A stretch of 45,308 nucleotides of DNA from Verrucomicrobia bacterium UBA3761 (GCA_002371135.1 DFGB01000077.1:1-45308); one strand, 5' to 3'. Counted from the first letter of the stretch, positions 25,141 to 34,185 are shown. Notes: generated by a model not told the origin, from the letters alone. Numbers and translations: made by a program.

Positions 25141-25824
25141 ATGGGTAAATTGTGCCTTAAAATACATATGCTTGTGTTCGCCCTGATTCTGTTGGGCGGA
25201 TGCGAAACTGTTACGCAGTCATTCCGCAATATGTTTGCGGAGGAAGATCAGCCTATCGACTCGACCGTGGCTGCAAAATGGATCGACGGCCCCCGCGTAC
25301 GCGTGGGCGTGGTGCTTATCGTACAGGTGAGCACCCTCGCCCAGCAGCCTACGACGATGCAGGTCCAGGTCGATCAGAGCGGCAATATCACACTCCCGCT
25401 CCTTCTCCAGGATCCCGTCCATTGCGACGGCATGAAGCTTGACGAGCTCAAGCAGAAGCTCATCGACCTCTATGCCACCTACTACAAGCAGCCGCAGGTG
25501 ATGGTCACGTTCGCGCCGTTCGATGCGAAGTCCGGCGGCGTCAGCCCCTGGGGAACCGTCACGGTCCTCGGCGAAGTCATGAGTCCTGGCCAGGTCAACA
25601 TGCCGTCCACGATGGATCTCACCGTCACGAAAGTGCTGCAATTCTCCGGCGGCCTCAAGCCGTTCGCCGACAAGCAGCGCGTGCGCGTCACCCGTTGCGA
25701 CCGCAATGGCGTCCAGACCCGCTACACGGTCGACCTCGAGGAAATTGGCAAGGAAGGGCGCATCGACAAGGATATGACGCTGAACGCGGGCGATGTCGTC
25801 TGGGTCCCGCAGACGTGGTATTGA
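25141..25824 (+). CDS. Polysaccharide export lipoprotein, Wza/GfcE family
   Basis: A 227-residue outer-membrane lipoprotein. The signal peptide ends in LILLGGC, with the lipid-modified Cys at 21. A poly-export domain lies at about residues 50-140 (RVRVGVVLIVQV, VDQSGNITLPLL, KQPQVMVTFAP). One SLBB domain follows at about 140-200 (VTVLGEVMSPGQVNMP, FSGGLKPFADKQRVRV). Wza-type proteins form the channel through which capsular or exopolysaccharide leaves the cell. It is shorter than E. coli Wza and lacks its C-terminal membrane helix, as is common in other phyla. It heads a five-gene module ending with a Wzc-like kinase, its usual partner. Confidence 0.88.
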   Translation: MGKLCLKIHMLVFALILLGGCETVTQSFRNMFAEEDQPIDSTVAAKWIDGPRVRVGVVLIVQVSTLAQQPTTMQVQVDQSGNITLPLLLQDPVHCDGMKLDELKQKLIDLYATYYKQPQVMVTFAPFDAKSGGVSPWGTVTVLGEVMSPGQVNMPSTMDLTVTKVLQFSGGLKPFADKQRVRVTRCDRNGVQTRYTVDLEEIGKEGRIDKDMTLNAGDVVWVPQTWY

Positions 25825-25873
25825 TCGGGTTGAATTTCAATTTTTGCAACTTGAACTAGGAAAGGACACACTA

Positions 25874-26818
25874 ATGAAGAAACTGATGATTGTTGCGATG
25901 GTGGCGCTCGCAAGCGTCGTCTTCGCGCAGGAGGCGAAGACGATGTCTCTCGCCGACGCACGCGGTCAGATTGCAGAGGTGGTAGCCTCGGCGGACAAGA
26001 TGGCCGAAATCATGAACCAGCTCGCGCCTGAGGATCAGGTTGCCTTCCTCGCGGCGGTGAACGCGGCAATCGATTCAATGCCGGGTTCGGGCGACCAGAA
26101 GGCGGCCGCTTTTGTTTCCGTCAACGAAGCCGCCATGCGCGCCAACAAGGGCAACCTTCCCCAGCTTCTTGCAGAGACCTACGCGACCGTCCCGACCGAA
26201 GCTCTCACCGTAGTCAACGAGCGTTTTGCGGCCGATCTCTTCAGCCGCTCGGCCGATCCTTCCAATCCCATCAGCGATGACGATTTCAAGGCGAGCGTCC
26301 TTGCGACGATGAAGACGATCCAGGATCGCGTCGCTTCCACCGACGAGTCCGGCGTCCGCAGCACGTTCGCGATTCTCACGTTCCTCCGCGCCTCCGCCGG
26401 CACTCCCGCCGACCTCAAGGACGCGCTCGTCGCCCAGCTTCCCGACGCCGAAACGCGCGATCTCGCCAAGAACGAGTGGATTCCCGCCGCCATGGCCGAG
26501 GGTGCGGACAAGACCTACGAGCCCATGCTCGGCGCCAGCGACGGCGGCACGGCCCCCTCGATGTCGAACGTCCTCGCTATCGCTCCTTCACAGATCATGA
26601 GCGCTCTTTTGAGCGACCTCGGTTCCAAGAAGACTCCGTTCCTCGACGCGGTGCGTCCGGCCGACGGTCTTGGTTCGCTCGGTCTCCCCGAAAACAGCGA
26701 CTTCTCGGCCGGCATCGGCGTCGAGCGCATTCCGCGTTCCACCAACAAGGAAGCCCCGTTCTATCCCGGCTACCGTCGCGGACAGGAGCCCGATACCTAT
26801 CCCTTCCAGGGTCTCTAA
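25874..26818 (+). CDS. Secreted alpha-helical protein of the polysaccharide locus, unknown function
   Basis: A 314-residue protein with a signal peptide (MKKLMIVAMVALASVVFAQ). It is followed by a largely helical, Ala-rich body (about residues 25-230) and a Gly/Pro-rich tail (about 280-314: GLPENSDFSAG, YPGYRRGQEPDTYP). I do not recognise a domain. The ATG at 25874 has a strong AGGAAAGGA 7 nt before it. It sits between the Wza-like lipoprotein (49 nt gap) and the outer-membrane barrel (27 nt gap), so it is probably a periplasmic accessory of polysaccharide export. Confidence 0.75.
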   Translation: MKKLMIVAMVALASVVFAQEAKTMSLADARGQIAEVVASADKMAEIMNQLAPEDQVAFLAAVNAAIDSMPGSGDQKAAAFVSVNEAAMRANKGNLPQLLAETYATVPTEALTVVNERFAADLFSRSADPSNPISDDDFKASVLATMKTIQDRVASTDESGVRSTFAILTFLRASAGTPADLKDALVAQLPDAETRDLAKNEWIPAAMAEGADKTYEPMLGASDGGTAPSMSNVLAIAPSQIMSALLSDLGSKKTPFLDAVRPADGLGSLGLPENSDFSAGIGVERIPRSTNKEAPFYPGYRRGQEPDTYPFQGL

Positions 26819-26845
26819 TTTCCATACGCCCAAGAGGTCAAATCA

Positions 26846-28111
26846 ATGAACAAGTCCAAATTCTTTTCGGCAGTGGCCGTCGCGACCGTCTCTTCCGTCG
26901 CTTGCGCCAGCCTCGTCGATCTCGACATGGATCGCCCTTCAGGCATCAAGGTCGGTGAAAAGCTGACTCTCCGCCCCTACGTCTCGCTTTCGTATACCTT
27001 CGACTCGAACGTAGACTCCACCAAGCACTCCAAGAAGGGTTCCCAGTGGCTCGTCAACCCCGGTCTCGGCGTTGACTACATCTCCGAGAACTGGAAGATC
27101 AACGGCGCCGCTTGGTACGAATACCACGCCTACAACCACTACACCTCCCAGCTCAACTCTTCCAGCTGGGGCGAAATGCTCTCCATCGACTGGCGCGACT
27201 CCATGCCCAACGAGAAGGGCTGGTCGTTCAAGGCGTACGAGAAGTTCCACCAGATCGCCCAGGACGACGACATGTCCAACCATAGCGGCCGCGGTGTCGG
27301 CCGCGACCGTCAAGAGTTCACGGCCGACGCCGTCCTCGAGCGTCGCCTGAACGAGAACATCCACATGGCCGCCAAGGCCGGCTTCTACTATCTCGACTAC
27401 GAGAACAACGTCGACAAGTACGCCTCCCTCTACGGCTGGCAGCGCACGAGCGTCGGCGGCGAAGTGGGCTATGCCGCTTCCAAGTGGACCGACTTCATCG
27501 TCGCCGCAGACTACCAGTGGTATCGCCAGGACAACTCCAAGAACCGCGGCGAAGGCTGGTATGAGAATTATTCCCGCCGCGGCCGTCCCGTCGCCAAGGA
27601 TTCCAAGGGCTGGACGATCATGGGCGGTATCGGAACCCGCGCCACCGAGCGCCTCGAGTATCGCCTCCTCGGCGGCTGGAGCCGTTTCGAGTTCGGCGAC
27701 GGCACCAAGGACATCGATGGCTGGACCTATCAGGTCGCCGGAAACTGGAAGATTTCCGACACCCTCAACATGATGGCCATGGGCTCGAGCTACTATCAGC
27801 CTTCGGAGCGTGAATACGCCTCCGCCCTCAAGGTCTACACCATGAGCGCCGGCCTTGCCAAGAGCTTCGTCCGCGCCAAGATGACGGGCACGCTCGACCT
27901 CTCCTACCGCAAGGAGACCCACGAGTACACCGAATATTCCGCCGACGACTACGATGAAGACATCTGGACCGGTCGCGTAGGCCTCAACTACTACGTCAAC
28001 CGCTTCGTCACCGTCTTTGGCCGCGTCGAATACCAGTTCACCGACAGCGACTACCGCTCCTACGAGTACGACCGCTGGCGCGCCACGATCGGTCTCAGGC
28101 TTGCCTACTGA
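26846..28111 (+). CDS. Outer-membrane beta-barrel protein of polysaccharide locus (EpsL/BBP2-like)
   Basis: A 421-residue protein with a signal peptide (cleavage near VACAS). It consists of alternating amphipathic strands rich in Tyr/Trp (YVSLSYTFDSNVDST near the start, then SVGGEVGYAASKWTDFIVAADYQW and similar). The end, RWRATIGLRLAY, has the terminal aromatic residue typical of BAM-inserted barrels. The opening LRPYVSLSYTFDSNV resembles barrel proteins found in exopolysaccharide loci of exosortase-containing bacteria. It is probably an outer-membrane channel or anchor for polysaccharide. AGAGG precedes the ATG. Confidence 0.8.
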   Translation: MNKSKFFSAVAVATVSSVACASLVDLDMDRPSGIKVGEKLTLRPYVSLSYTFDSNVDSTKHSKKGSQWLVNPGLGVDYISENWKINGAAWYEYHAYNHYTSQLNSSSWGEMLSIDWRDSMPNEKGWSFKAYEKFHQIAQDDDMSNHSGRGVGRDRQEFTADAVLERRLNENIHMAAKAGFYYLDYENNVDKYASLYGWQRTSVGGEVGYAASKWTDFIVAADYQWYRQDNSKNRGEGWYENYSRRGRPVAKDSKGWTIMGGIGTRATERLEYRLLGGWSRFEFGDGTKDIDGWTYQVAGNWKISDTLNMMAMGSSYYQPSEREYASALKVYTMSAGLAKSFVRAKMTGTLDLSYRKETHEYTEYSADDYDEDIWTGRVGLNYYVNRFVTVFGRVEYQFTDSDYRSYEYDRWRATIGLRLAY

Positions 28112-28121
28112 GAAGTGTCGA

Positions 28122-28174
28122 GAGTCGATGGTTTGCAGTTGGCATTGGCGTGTTGATTGCAAACTGTCGATTGG
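28122..28174. repeat. Imperfect inverted repeat between barrel and ligase genes
   Basis: TCGATGGTTTGCAGT on the left pairs with ATTGCAAACTGTCGA on the right (about 12 of 15 positions) around a TTGGCATTGGCG core. It forms a hairpin in the 70-nt gap. CAGTTGG/GTTGG motifs recur at 41641 and, complemented, at 42536. Confidence 0.5.
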
Positions 28175-28181
28175 ATAAAAC

Positions 28182-29558
28182 GTGCAGAAGTTCATTTCCA
28201 AGTTCGCAGTGGCGGCGCACCTCGCATTGGCGATGGTGTCGCCGCTATTCCTATTCCCCTTTGGCGCGCAGCCGGGCACTGTCGCCACGGTGATGGCGTG
28301 GCTGACTTTGCCGGCCGCGATGTGGGTTGTGATGGAGCCCTCCCGCCACGCCGAGGAAATGCTCCACGACGCCCGCGTGCGCCTGGCGCATTCGATCGTC
28401 GTAGATCCTCTTTTCTGGTGCTTTGTCGCGTTGTTCGTCTTCGCCTTGGTCCGCTTTTGCAACGACGGCGTCGGCATGGCGTATGACGCCGAGAACCTCG
28501 TCTGGACGCTGAAGCCGCAGATGTGGCCTGTGATGCCTGGCGTCGTGAGCGGACATGGTGCGGTTGAAATGATGTCCGTCGTCACGGCGTGCGTAGTCGT
28601 GATGGGATGCCGCCATGCGCTCGGCAAGACGGCGCGTCTGTTTTTCATTTCCGCGGCTTCGTTTTTCGCAGCCCTCGCGGCAATCGTCGCGATAGTTGCA
28701 GGTTTGTTCGAAATGCCGGCCGTCGTGGCCGCAGTGTCCCCCGCTTTCACAAAGCCCGACTTCGTCGGTCCCGCTTTCGGCGTCTTTGCTCTTTGCGCGA
28801 TTCCCGCGATTCCCGGGGCGTTCGAGAGCAAGTGGAACAAATTCGTCTTCATCCATGTGTTGTCGCTTGGCATATGCTCGGCGGCGTGTGTGATTTTCTC
28901 GCCGTCGGAGACTATTGCGCTCTTCGGCATCGCGGCGATTGTGATGATTCTCGTTTCTTTCGCGTGGGCGGTCGGCAGGCTTGGGTCTGTCAAGAGCCTC
29001 AAGTGCTTTTTCTCGTATGTCGGCGCCGGCGTGGTGGCGGTGCTCCTGTATGTCGCGCTCGTCCCCGATCAGGTGCGCGTCGACCGCTTCGCGCCGTTCC
29101 TGGGCGCCGGTTTCTTCCGCGATTCATTCTTCGAGGCCCGCGCCGCTCTTTCCACCATCGCGGCGAAGGCGTGGAAGGAGCACCCGTGGATTGGCTCCGG
29201 ACTCGGCTCTTTCCAGCTCGATATCCGCTTCCTCGCCACGCCGGAGAATTGGAAGGCCATCTGGATCAATCAGCAGTTCCCGATGAGCGCGTGGTGGTAT
29301 ATCATCGCCGAACGCGGTATCACGGGCGCCGTCACGCTCGCGCTTCCTCTCGGGATGATGGCGTTTACTTTCATCCGCCGCCTCTTGAGGATCCTGACGA
29401 AGCCGTTCTTCGTTCCCGGCATGGCGCTGGGGCTGGTCGTTCTCGCCGTCGCGGTCGCCGAATCGTTCATGGACGTCTCGTTCCTCCGTCCCGAGCTCCT
29501 CGTCGCAATCCCCGCCCTCTTCGCCATCTCCGCCAATTCCCTCCCGCCCCTGAAGTAA
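28182..29558 (+). CDS. O-antigen ligase / polysaccharide polymerase family membrane protein
   Basis: A 458-residue polytopic inner-membrane protein with about ten to twelve hydrophobic segments. A large periplasmic loop carries KEHPWIGSGLGSFQ (about residue 330), the signature of the Wzy/WaaL family (Wzy_C). Such enzymes polymerise polysaccharide repeat units or transfer them to an acceptor such as lipid A core. The start is a GTG with weak ribosome-binding context; a downstream ATG would remove the first membrane helix and is less likely. It lies between the barrel and the Wzc-like kinase, so a polymerase role fits. No glycosyltransferase is present in the cluster. Confidence 0.8.
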   Translation: MQKFISKFAVAAHLALAMVSPLFLFPFGAQPGTVATVMAWLTLPAAMWVVMEPSRHAEEMLHDARVRLAHSIVVDPLFWCFVALFVFALVRFCNDGVGMAYDAENLVWTLKPQMWPVMPGVVSGHGAVEMMSVVTACVVVMGCRHALGKTARLFFISAASFFAALAAIVAIVAGLFEMPAVVAAVSPAFTKPDFVGPAFGVFALCAIPAIPGAFESKWNKFVFIHVLSLGICSAACVIFSPSETIALFGIAAIVMILVSFAWAVGRLGSVKSLKCFFSYVGAGVVAVLLYVALVPDQVRVDRFAPFLGAGFFRDSFFEARAALSTIAAKAWKEHPWIGSGLGSFQLDIRFLATPENWKAIWINQQFPMSAWWYIIAERGITGAVTLALPLGMMAFTFIRRLLRILTKPFFVPGMALGLVVLAVAVAESFMDVSFLRPELLVAIPALFAISANSLPPLK

Positions 29559-29725
29559 TTTAGCATCTAGTTATTTTGTCATTTAGGAGCCAACGATTCT
29601 GAACGTGGAAGAGCTTTTTGAGGGACTCGTCTTGTCGCACCGGGAGACATAAACGACCAAATGGTCAAATGTAATGCGAAATGCAAAATGTAAAATGCTA
29701 AATATAAAACGCTAAAACCCAACCA
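29559..29725. repeat. Hairpin element A: 66-nt conserved core between heptamer arms
   Basis: The core at 29586-29651 (from GGAGCCAACG to CACCGGGAGACATA) matches 41669-41734 at about four positions in five, with the last 20 nt identical. The left arm (29560-29585, TTTAGCA...ATTTAGG) is the inverted counterpart of the right arm. The right arm has six consecutive heptads of ATGYWAA type at 29674-29715. The element fills the gap before the Wzc-like gene. No gene is seen. Confidence 0.75.
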
Positions 29726-29736
29726 CCTCAACGACA

Positions 29737-32223
29737 ATGGCTGACAAACCTCTTTATTACGGCAGTTCCAAATCTTCCCCGATGTATTACGGCGCATCCA
29801 ATCCGATGTATGGCGGAAGGGGGCCGATGTACGGCGGCAGCAAGGGGCCGATGTATTACGGCGCGTCGCGCCAATATGGCGCGTATGGCCAGTATGGCAA
29901 CTACGGTCAATACGGCTCCTACGGAGGCGGCAACAACGGCGACGATGGCTCGATCGTCGGCACGATTACCATCACGCGCATGTTGCGCGTCATCGCGCAG
30001 CGGTGGCTCTCGGTGTTCGTCTTCGTGCTCGTCGGTTTGATCGTCGCGTTCGCGGTCTACAAGATTTCGCCGACGATCTACGAAGCGCAGAGCGACTTCA
30101 CGATGGATACGCGCCGTTCGATGAACCGCCAGATGAGCGCGCTCGACGCGGCGATGCCCGACCTCGGCAACAACTACGCCGAAATCTTCAACACCCGCCT
30201 CCCCGAATGGCGTAGCGACAAGATCGTGATGAAGATTCTCCAGGAGTATCGCTCCAACCATCCGGCTTCGACCACCTCCGACGAAGAAATCTCCTCCACG
30301 CTCGCCAGCTCCAAGCTCGAACTCCAGCGCAATTCGCGCCTGATCACGATTTCGATGCGCTCGACGAGCGCGCAGCTCGCCGCCGCCCTCGCCAACGCCT
30401 ACGCCGACGCGATCGAAGACTTCACCGACGAAGAAAACAAGGCCCGTTGCGACAAGGCCGTCGCCCAAATCCACTCCCAGGTGGAGAAAAAGCGCCGCGA
30501 GGTGGACAAGATCGCCAAGAAGCTCATGGAGTTCCGCACCGCCAACAAGGTCGACAACATGCGCTCCACCCGCGACACCCAGCAGATGGCGCTCCAGAAG
30601 ACCACTGGCGACATCTTGACTCTCGAGCGCGAAGAATCGCAGCTCATCGAATGGGAGAAGATGCTCACCGCCGTCCAGAAGGACCCCGAGAGCTTCGGTA
30701 ACCTCTCCACCGGCGTTCCGCGCGCTCAGGAAATCGCCCAGGAGTATAAACTCTTCCTCGACGCCTCGCTTGAATTTTCCAAGCTTCAGTTCGCCTACAC
30801 CGAGAACCACCCCGAGGTGATCGCCAAGGCCAAGGAGATGGACATGGCGAAGGAGCGCTTCCTCGCCGCCGCCCAGCGCGCGCTCCTGACGGGCCGCTCG
30901 ACTCTCCAGGTCACGCGCAACCAGCTCGCTGCCCTCCGCGCCAAGCAGGACGACCTCCGCAACGAACTTTCTTCGCTCGAACAGCGCATCGTCCTCGCAG
31001 AATCCGGCCTCGGCCAGCTCGAAGCCGAGTTCGGCGTCGCCAACCGCGTTCTCGAAGGCCTGATTCTCGACGAGAACAAGGCCCGCATGGAAGCCGAGGC
31101 CAACAACGAAATAGTCCGCGTCGCCCGCAAGGCCGAGATACCCTCGAAACCAGTCGCGCCCAAGCCGGTCCTCGTCTTCGGCGTCGGCATCGTGCTTTCG
31201 ACGGTGCTCGGCCTCTTCTTCGTACTTGTCCTCGACAACCTTGAAGATACGATCGTAAACTTGAGCGATATCGAAGGGCGTCTCTCTCTCAAGGTGCTCG
31301 CCGTGCTGCCGCACGTGCGCCTCAAACACCGCGAGCAGGTGGCGAAGTTCGCCGCGGAGGACAAGTATTCGCAGTTCTCTGAAACCGTGGCCGGCCTCAG
31401 AAACCTCTTCGATTCGCCGCGCTACGAGGCGATGACGCACTGCATCCTCGTCATCTCCACCCAGCCCGGCGAAGGCAAGACCATTACCTCGACTTCGATT
31501 GCGATTTCCTACGCGCAGGCCGGCAAGAAGGTCCTGCATGTCGACTTCGACCTTCGCAGGCCGCGCCTCGCGAAGGTCTGGGGGCTCACGCTCACGAACG
31601 AGACGAGCTTCTCGCACAATTTGCAGAAGGCGGCCGAGGCCGGGACGCGCAATCTCGACTTCGGCAAGCTCGTGCAGAAGTCCTCCATTCCCGGCCTCGA
31701 CGTCATTGCGTCGCTCAGCCCCGACGGCGTGGCGCCGTCTTCGATTTTCGGCTCGGCGGTCGTCGCCGATTTCTTCGAGTGGGCGCGCGCCAACTACGAC
31801 CACGTGATCATCGACGCGCCGCCGTTCGGCGTCGTCGGCGACACCGTCTCGCTCGCCGTCCAGACCGACGCCGTCATCATCATGTGCCGCCCCGACCGCA
31901 CGCACTTTAAGCCCATCCAGTACTGCTCGCGCAGCCTGACCGAGGCCGGCGCGAACATACTCGGCGTGATCGTCAACGACGTGGAACTCTCGTCTGTCAG
32001 TGCGTTCAGCCCGTCCTCGCACTCCAGCTCCTACGGCTACGGCTACGGCCGCTATGGCTACGGCAAGGGCTATGGCTACGGCTACGGCTACCGCCCGCTC
32101 AAGAGCAAGAAGGATGGCGGCGAAGGGGCGGCGAAGGACGGCGAGGCCGCCGCGTCCGGGGATGGCGCAAAGAACACTCCGCCGCGCCCTGTCATAGACT
32201 CCGAGTTTACGGACGACGAGTAA
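29737..32223 (+). CDS. Wzc-like chain-length determinant and tyrosine autokinase
   Basis: An 828-residue polysaccharide co-polymerase. Residues 1-65 are Tyr/Gly-rich (MYYGAS, MYGGSKG, QYGAYGQYG). A first membrane helix lies at about 90-108, then a Wzz-type periplasmic domain with long coiled coil (about 230-450). A second helix lies at about 475-500. The BY-kinase domain has Walker A GEGKT (about 579-583), Walker A' VLHVDFDLRRP and Walker B HVIIDAPPFG. The C-terminus has a second Tyr/Gly-rich stretch (GYGYGRYGYGKGYGYGYGYR, about 766-785), the expected autophosphorylation cluster. It regulates polymer length and export with the Wza-like lipoprotein. No Shine-Dalgarno sequence precedes the ATG. 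The N-terminal Tyr-rich tail is unusual. Confidence 0.92.
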   Translation: MADKPLYYGSSKSSPMYYGASNPMYGGRGPMYGGSKGPMYYGASRQYGAYGQYGNYGQYGSYGGGNNGDDGSIVGTITITRMLRVIAQRWLSVFVFVLVGLIVAFAVYKISPTIYEAQSDFTMDTRRSMNRQMSALDAAMPDLGNNYAEIFNTRLPEWRSDKIVMKILQEYRSNHPASTTSDEEISSTLASSKLELQRNSRLITISMRSTSAQLAAALANAYADAIEDFTDEENKARCDKAVAQIHSQVEKKRREVDKIAKKLMEFRTANKVDNMRSTRDTQQMALQKTTGDILTLEREESQLIEWEKMLTAVQKDPESFGNLSTGVPRAQEIAQEYKLFLDASLEFSKLQFAYTENHPEVIAKAKEMDMAKERFLAAAQRALLTGRSTLQVTRNQLAALRAKQDDLRNELSSLEQRIVLAESGLGQLEAEFGVANRVLEGLILDENKARMEAEANNEIVRVARKAEIPSKPVAPKPVLVFGVGIVLSTVLGLFFVLVLDNLEDTIVNLSDIEGRLSLKVLAVLPHVRLKHREQVAKFAAEDKYSQFSETVAGLRNLFDSPRYEAMTHCILVISTQPGEGKTITSTSIAISYAQAGKKVLHVDFDLRRPRLAKVWGLTLTNETSFSHNLQKAAEAGTRNLDFGKLVQKSSIPGLDVIASLSPDGVAPSSIFGSAVVADFFEWARANYDHVIIDAPPFGVVGDTVSLAVQTDAVIIMCRPDRTHFKPIQYCSRSLTEAGANILGVIVNDVELSSVSAFSPSSHSSSYGYGYGRYGYGKGYGYGYGYRPLKSKKDGGEGAAKDGEAAASGDGAKNTPPRPVIDSEFTDDE

Positions 32224-32248
32224 AGTCCGCTTCTTGGTATTTCCCGCG

Positions 32249-33178
32249 ATGCACAAGGTATTCATAGATGGCTCCGCAGGGACGACGGGCCTCAGGATAC
32301 GCGAGCGTCTCGAGGGGCGCAAGGACCTCTCGCTCATCCGGCTGCCGGAGGCCTTGCGCAAGGATCCGGCGGCGCGTCGTGATGCTCTGAACGCCGCCGA
32401 CGTCGCCTTCCTGTGCCTGCCCGACGCGGCCGCGGTCGAATCCGCTGCGCTTGTCGAGAACTCCGCGACCGTCGTAATCGACACCTCCACCGTGCACCGC
32501 ACCAGCGACGCATGGGAATACGGCTTCCCCGAACTCGCCGGACGCCGCGACCGTATCCGCGCCGCGAAGCGCATCGCCAATCCCGGCTGCCACGCTTCCG
32601 GCATGATCGCGCTCTTGGAACCCCTCGTCTCCGCCGGAATCGTCCCCGCTTCCGCCCCGCTCGCCGTCTTTTCCCTCACCGGTTACTCCGGCGGCGGCAA
32701 GAAGATGATAGCTGAATATGAGGAGAATCGCGCCGCCGGACTTTACTCCGGCGGCCGGCAGTATGCGCTCGGCCAGGCGCACAAGCATCTTCCAGAGGTG
32801 GTCAAGGTTTGCGCCCTCGAGCGCGCGCCCGTTTTCTCCCCGATAATCGTTCCGCACTATAGCGGCATGGAGACGTCCGTGATGCTGCATGGCGAATTCG
32901 TGCGCGGAGGGCTCGCGGCGGTGGAAGAGTGCCTCGGCTCGCATTACGGCGCGGGGAACGGCGTAGTCAGGTTCGTCCCGGCGACGGAGTTGCCCGCCGT
33001 CCTTTCGTCCGCCATGCTTTCCGGGCGCGACGATATGGTCGTCACGTGCCACGGCACGGACGAGAGGATGGTCGTGACGGCCCTTTTCGACAATCTCGGC
33101 AAGGGCGCCTCCGGCGCCGCCATCCAGAATATGAATCTCGCAATCGGCGCGGACGAGCGGGAAGGGCTGGTGCTGTAG
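32249..33178 (+). CDS. argC: N-acetyl-gamma-glutamyl-phosphate reductase (short, type 2)
   Basis: A 309-residue NADPH-dependent enzyme of arginine biosynthesis that reduces N-acetylglutamyl phosphate to the semialdehyde. Motifs seen are FIDGSAGTTGLRIRERL (nucleotide binding), TSTVHRTSD, and IANPGCHASG with the catalytic Cys (about residue 116). FSLTGYSGGGKKMI and an IIVPHYSGM segment follow. Its length and the GSAGTTG start match the short type 2 form. The ATG at 32249 aligns with the family N-terminus. The ruvB start follows 1 nt after its stop. Confidence 0.93.
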   Translation: MHKVFIDGSAGTTGLRIRERLEGRKDLSLIRLPEALRKDPAARRDALNAADVAFLCLPDAAAVESAALVENSATVVIDTSTVHRTSDAWEYGFPELAGRRDRIRAAKRIANPGCHASGMIALLEPLVSAGIVPASAPLAVFSLTGYSGGGKKMIAEYEENRAAGLYSGGRQYALGQAHKHLPEVVKVCALERAPVFSPIIVPHYSGMETSVMLHGEFVRGGLAAVEECLGSHYGAGNGVVRFVPATELPAVLSSAMLSGRDDMVVTCHGTDERMVVTALFDNLGKGASGAAIQNMNLAIGADEREGLVL

Positions 33179-33179
33179 C

Positions 33180-34172
33180 ATGGCAGTCGAACGACAGAGC
33201 GAAGCGCTGAACCGCAAGAACAACGCGTTCGACAACAAACTCCGTCCGCTGGAGTTTGAGGAATTCGTCGGCCAGTCGAAAATCCGGGAACGCCTCATGC
33301 TCGCCGTCAATGCGGCGAAGGAGCGCGGCGAGACGCTCGACCACGTCCTCTTTTCCGGCCCGCCCGGCCTTGGCAAGACAACGCTTTCTTACATCCTCGG
33401 CGAGGCGATGGGCGTGCATGTGAAGACGACGTCCGGCCCCGTCATAACGAAACCCGGCGACCTCGCCGGGCTTCTCACGTCGCTCGAACCGGGCGACATC
33501 GTTTTCATCGATGAAATCCACCGCATGGCCAAGACCGTCGAGGAGTATCTCTATTCCGCGATGGAGGATTTCGCGATCGACATTTTGATCGACCAAGGGC
33601 CGAACGCGCGGTCCGTGCGGCTTGAACTGCCGCGCTTCACGCTCGTCGGCGCCACGACGCGCATCGGGCTCATCGCGGCTCCCCTGCGGGCGCGATTCGG
33701 GCTCGTCAACCGCCTCGATTACTACACGCCAGAGGAACTGGCGGAAATCGTGGTGCGTTCTGCGTCGCGGCTCGGGGTGGACGTCGACCGCGACGGCGCG
33801 ATGGAGATTGCGCGCCGCGCCCGCGGCACTCCGCGCATCGCGAACAACCTCCTGCGCCGCGTGCGCGACTACGCCCAGGTGATGGCCGGCAATTTCATCT
33901 CCGGCGAGGTCGCCGCCAAATCCCTCGCGCTCCTCGAAATCGACCCCCACGGGCTCGATGAAATGGACCGCCGCATTCTGGAGACGATTTGCGTCAAATT
34001 CGGCGGCGGGCCGGTCGGGCTTTCCACGATCGCCGTATCGGTGGGCGAAGAGACGGACACCGTCGAGGAGGCCTACGAGCCGTTCCTCATCATGGAAGGG
34101 TATCTGGAGCGCACCTCGAAAGGCCGCGTCGCCACCCCCCTCGCCTACGAGCGCCTCGGGCTCAAGAAGTAG
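33180..34172 (+). CDS. ruvB: Holliday junction branch migration ATPase RuvB
   Basis: A 330-residue AAA+ motor. Motifs are LRPLEFEEFVGQ at the start, Walker A GPPGLGKTT, Walker B VFIDEIHRM, sensor 1 LVGATTRIGL, the arginine finger in LRARFGLV, and sensor 2 GTPRIANNLLRRVRDY. A winged-helix C-terminus follows (GGGPVGLSTIA, EEAYEPFLIMEGYLERT). It drives branch migration with RuvA, which is not in the window. Length is typical. It is tightly coupled to argC with a 1-nt gap. Confidence 0.97.
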   Translation: MAVERQSEALNRKNNAFDNKLRPLEFEEFVGQSKIRERLMLAVNAAKERGETLDHVLFSGPPGLGKTTLSYILGEAMGVHVKTTSGPVITKPGDLAGLLTSLEPGDIVFIDEIHRMAKTVEEYLYSAMEDFAIDILIDQGPNARSVRLELPRFTLVGATTRIGLIAAPLRARFGLVNRLDYYTPEELAEIVVRSASRLGVDVDRDGAMEIARRARGTPRIANNLLRRVRDYAQVMAGNFISGEVAAKSLALLEIDPHGLDEMDRRILETICVKFGGGPVGLSTIAVSVGEETDTVEEAYEPFLIMEGYLERTSKGRVATPLAYERLGLKK

Positions 34173-34185
34173 CCCCTCTTGCAAA

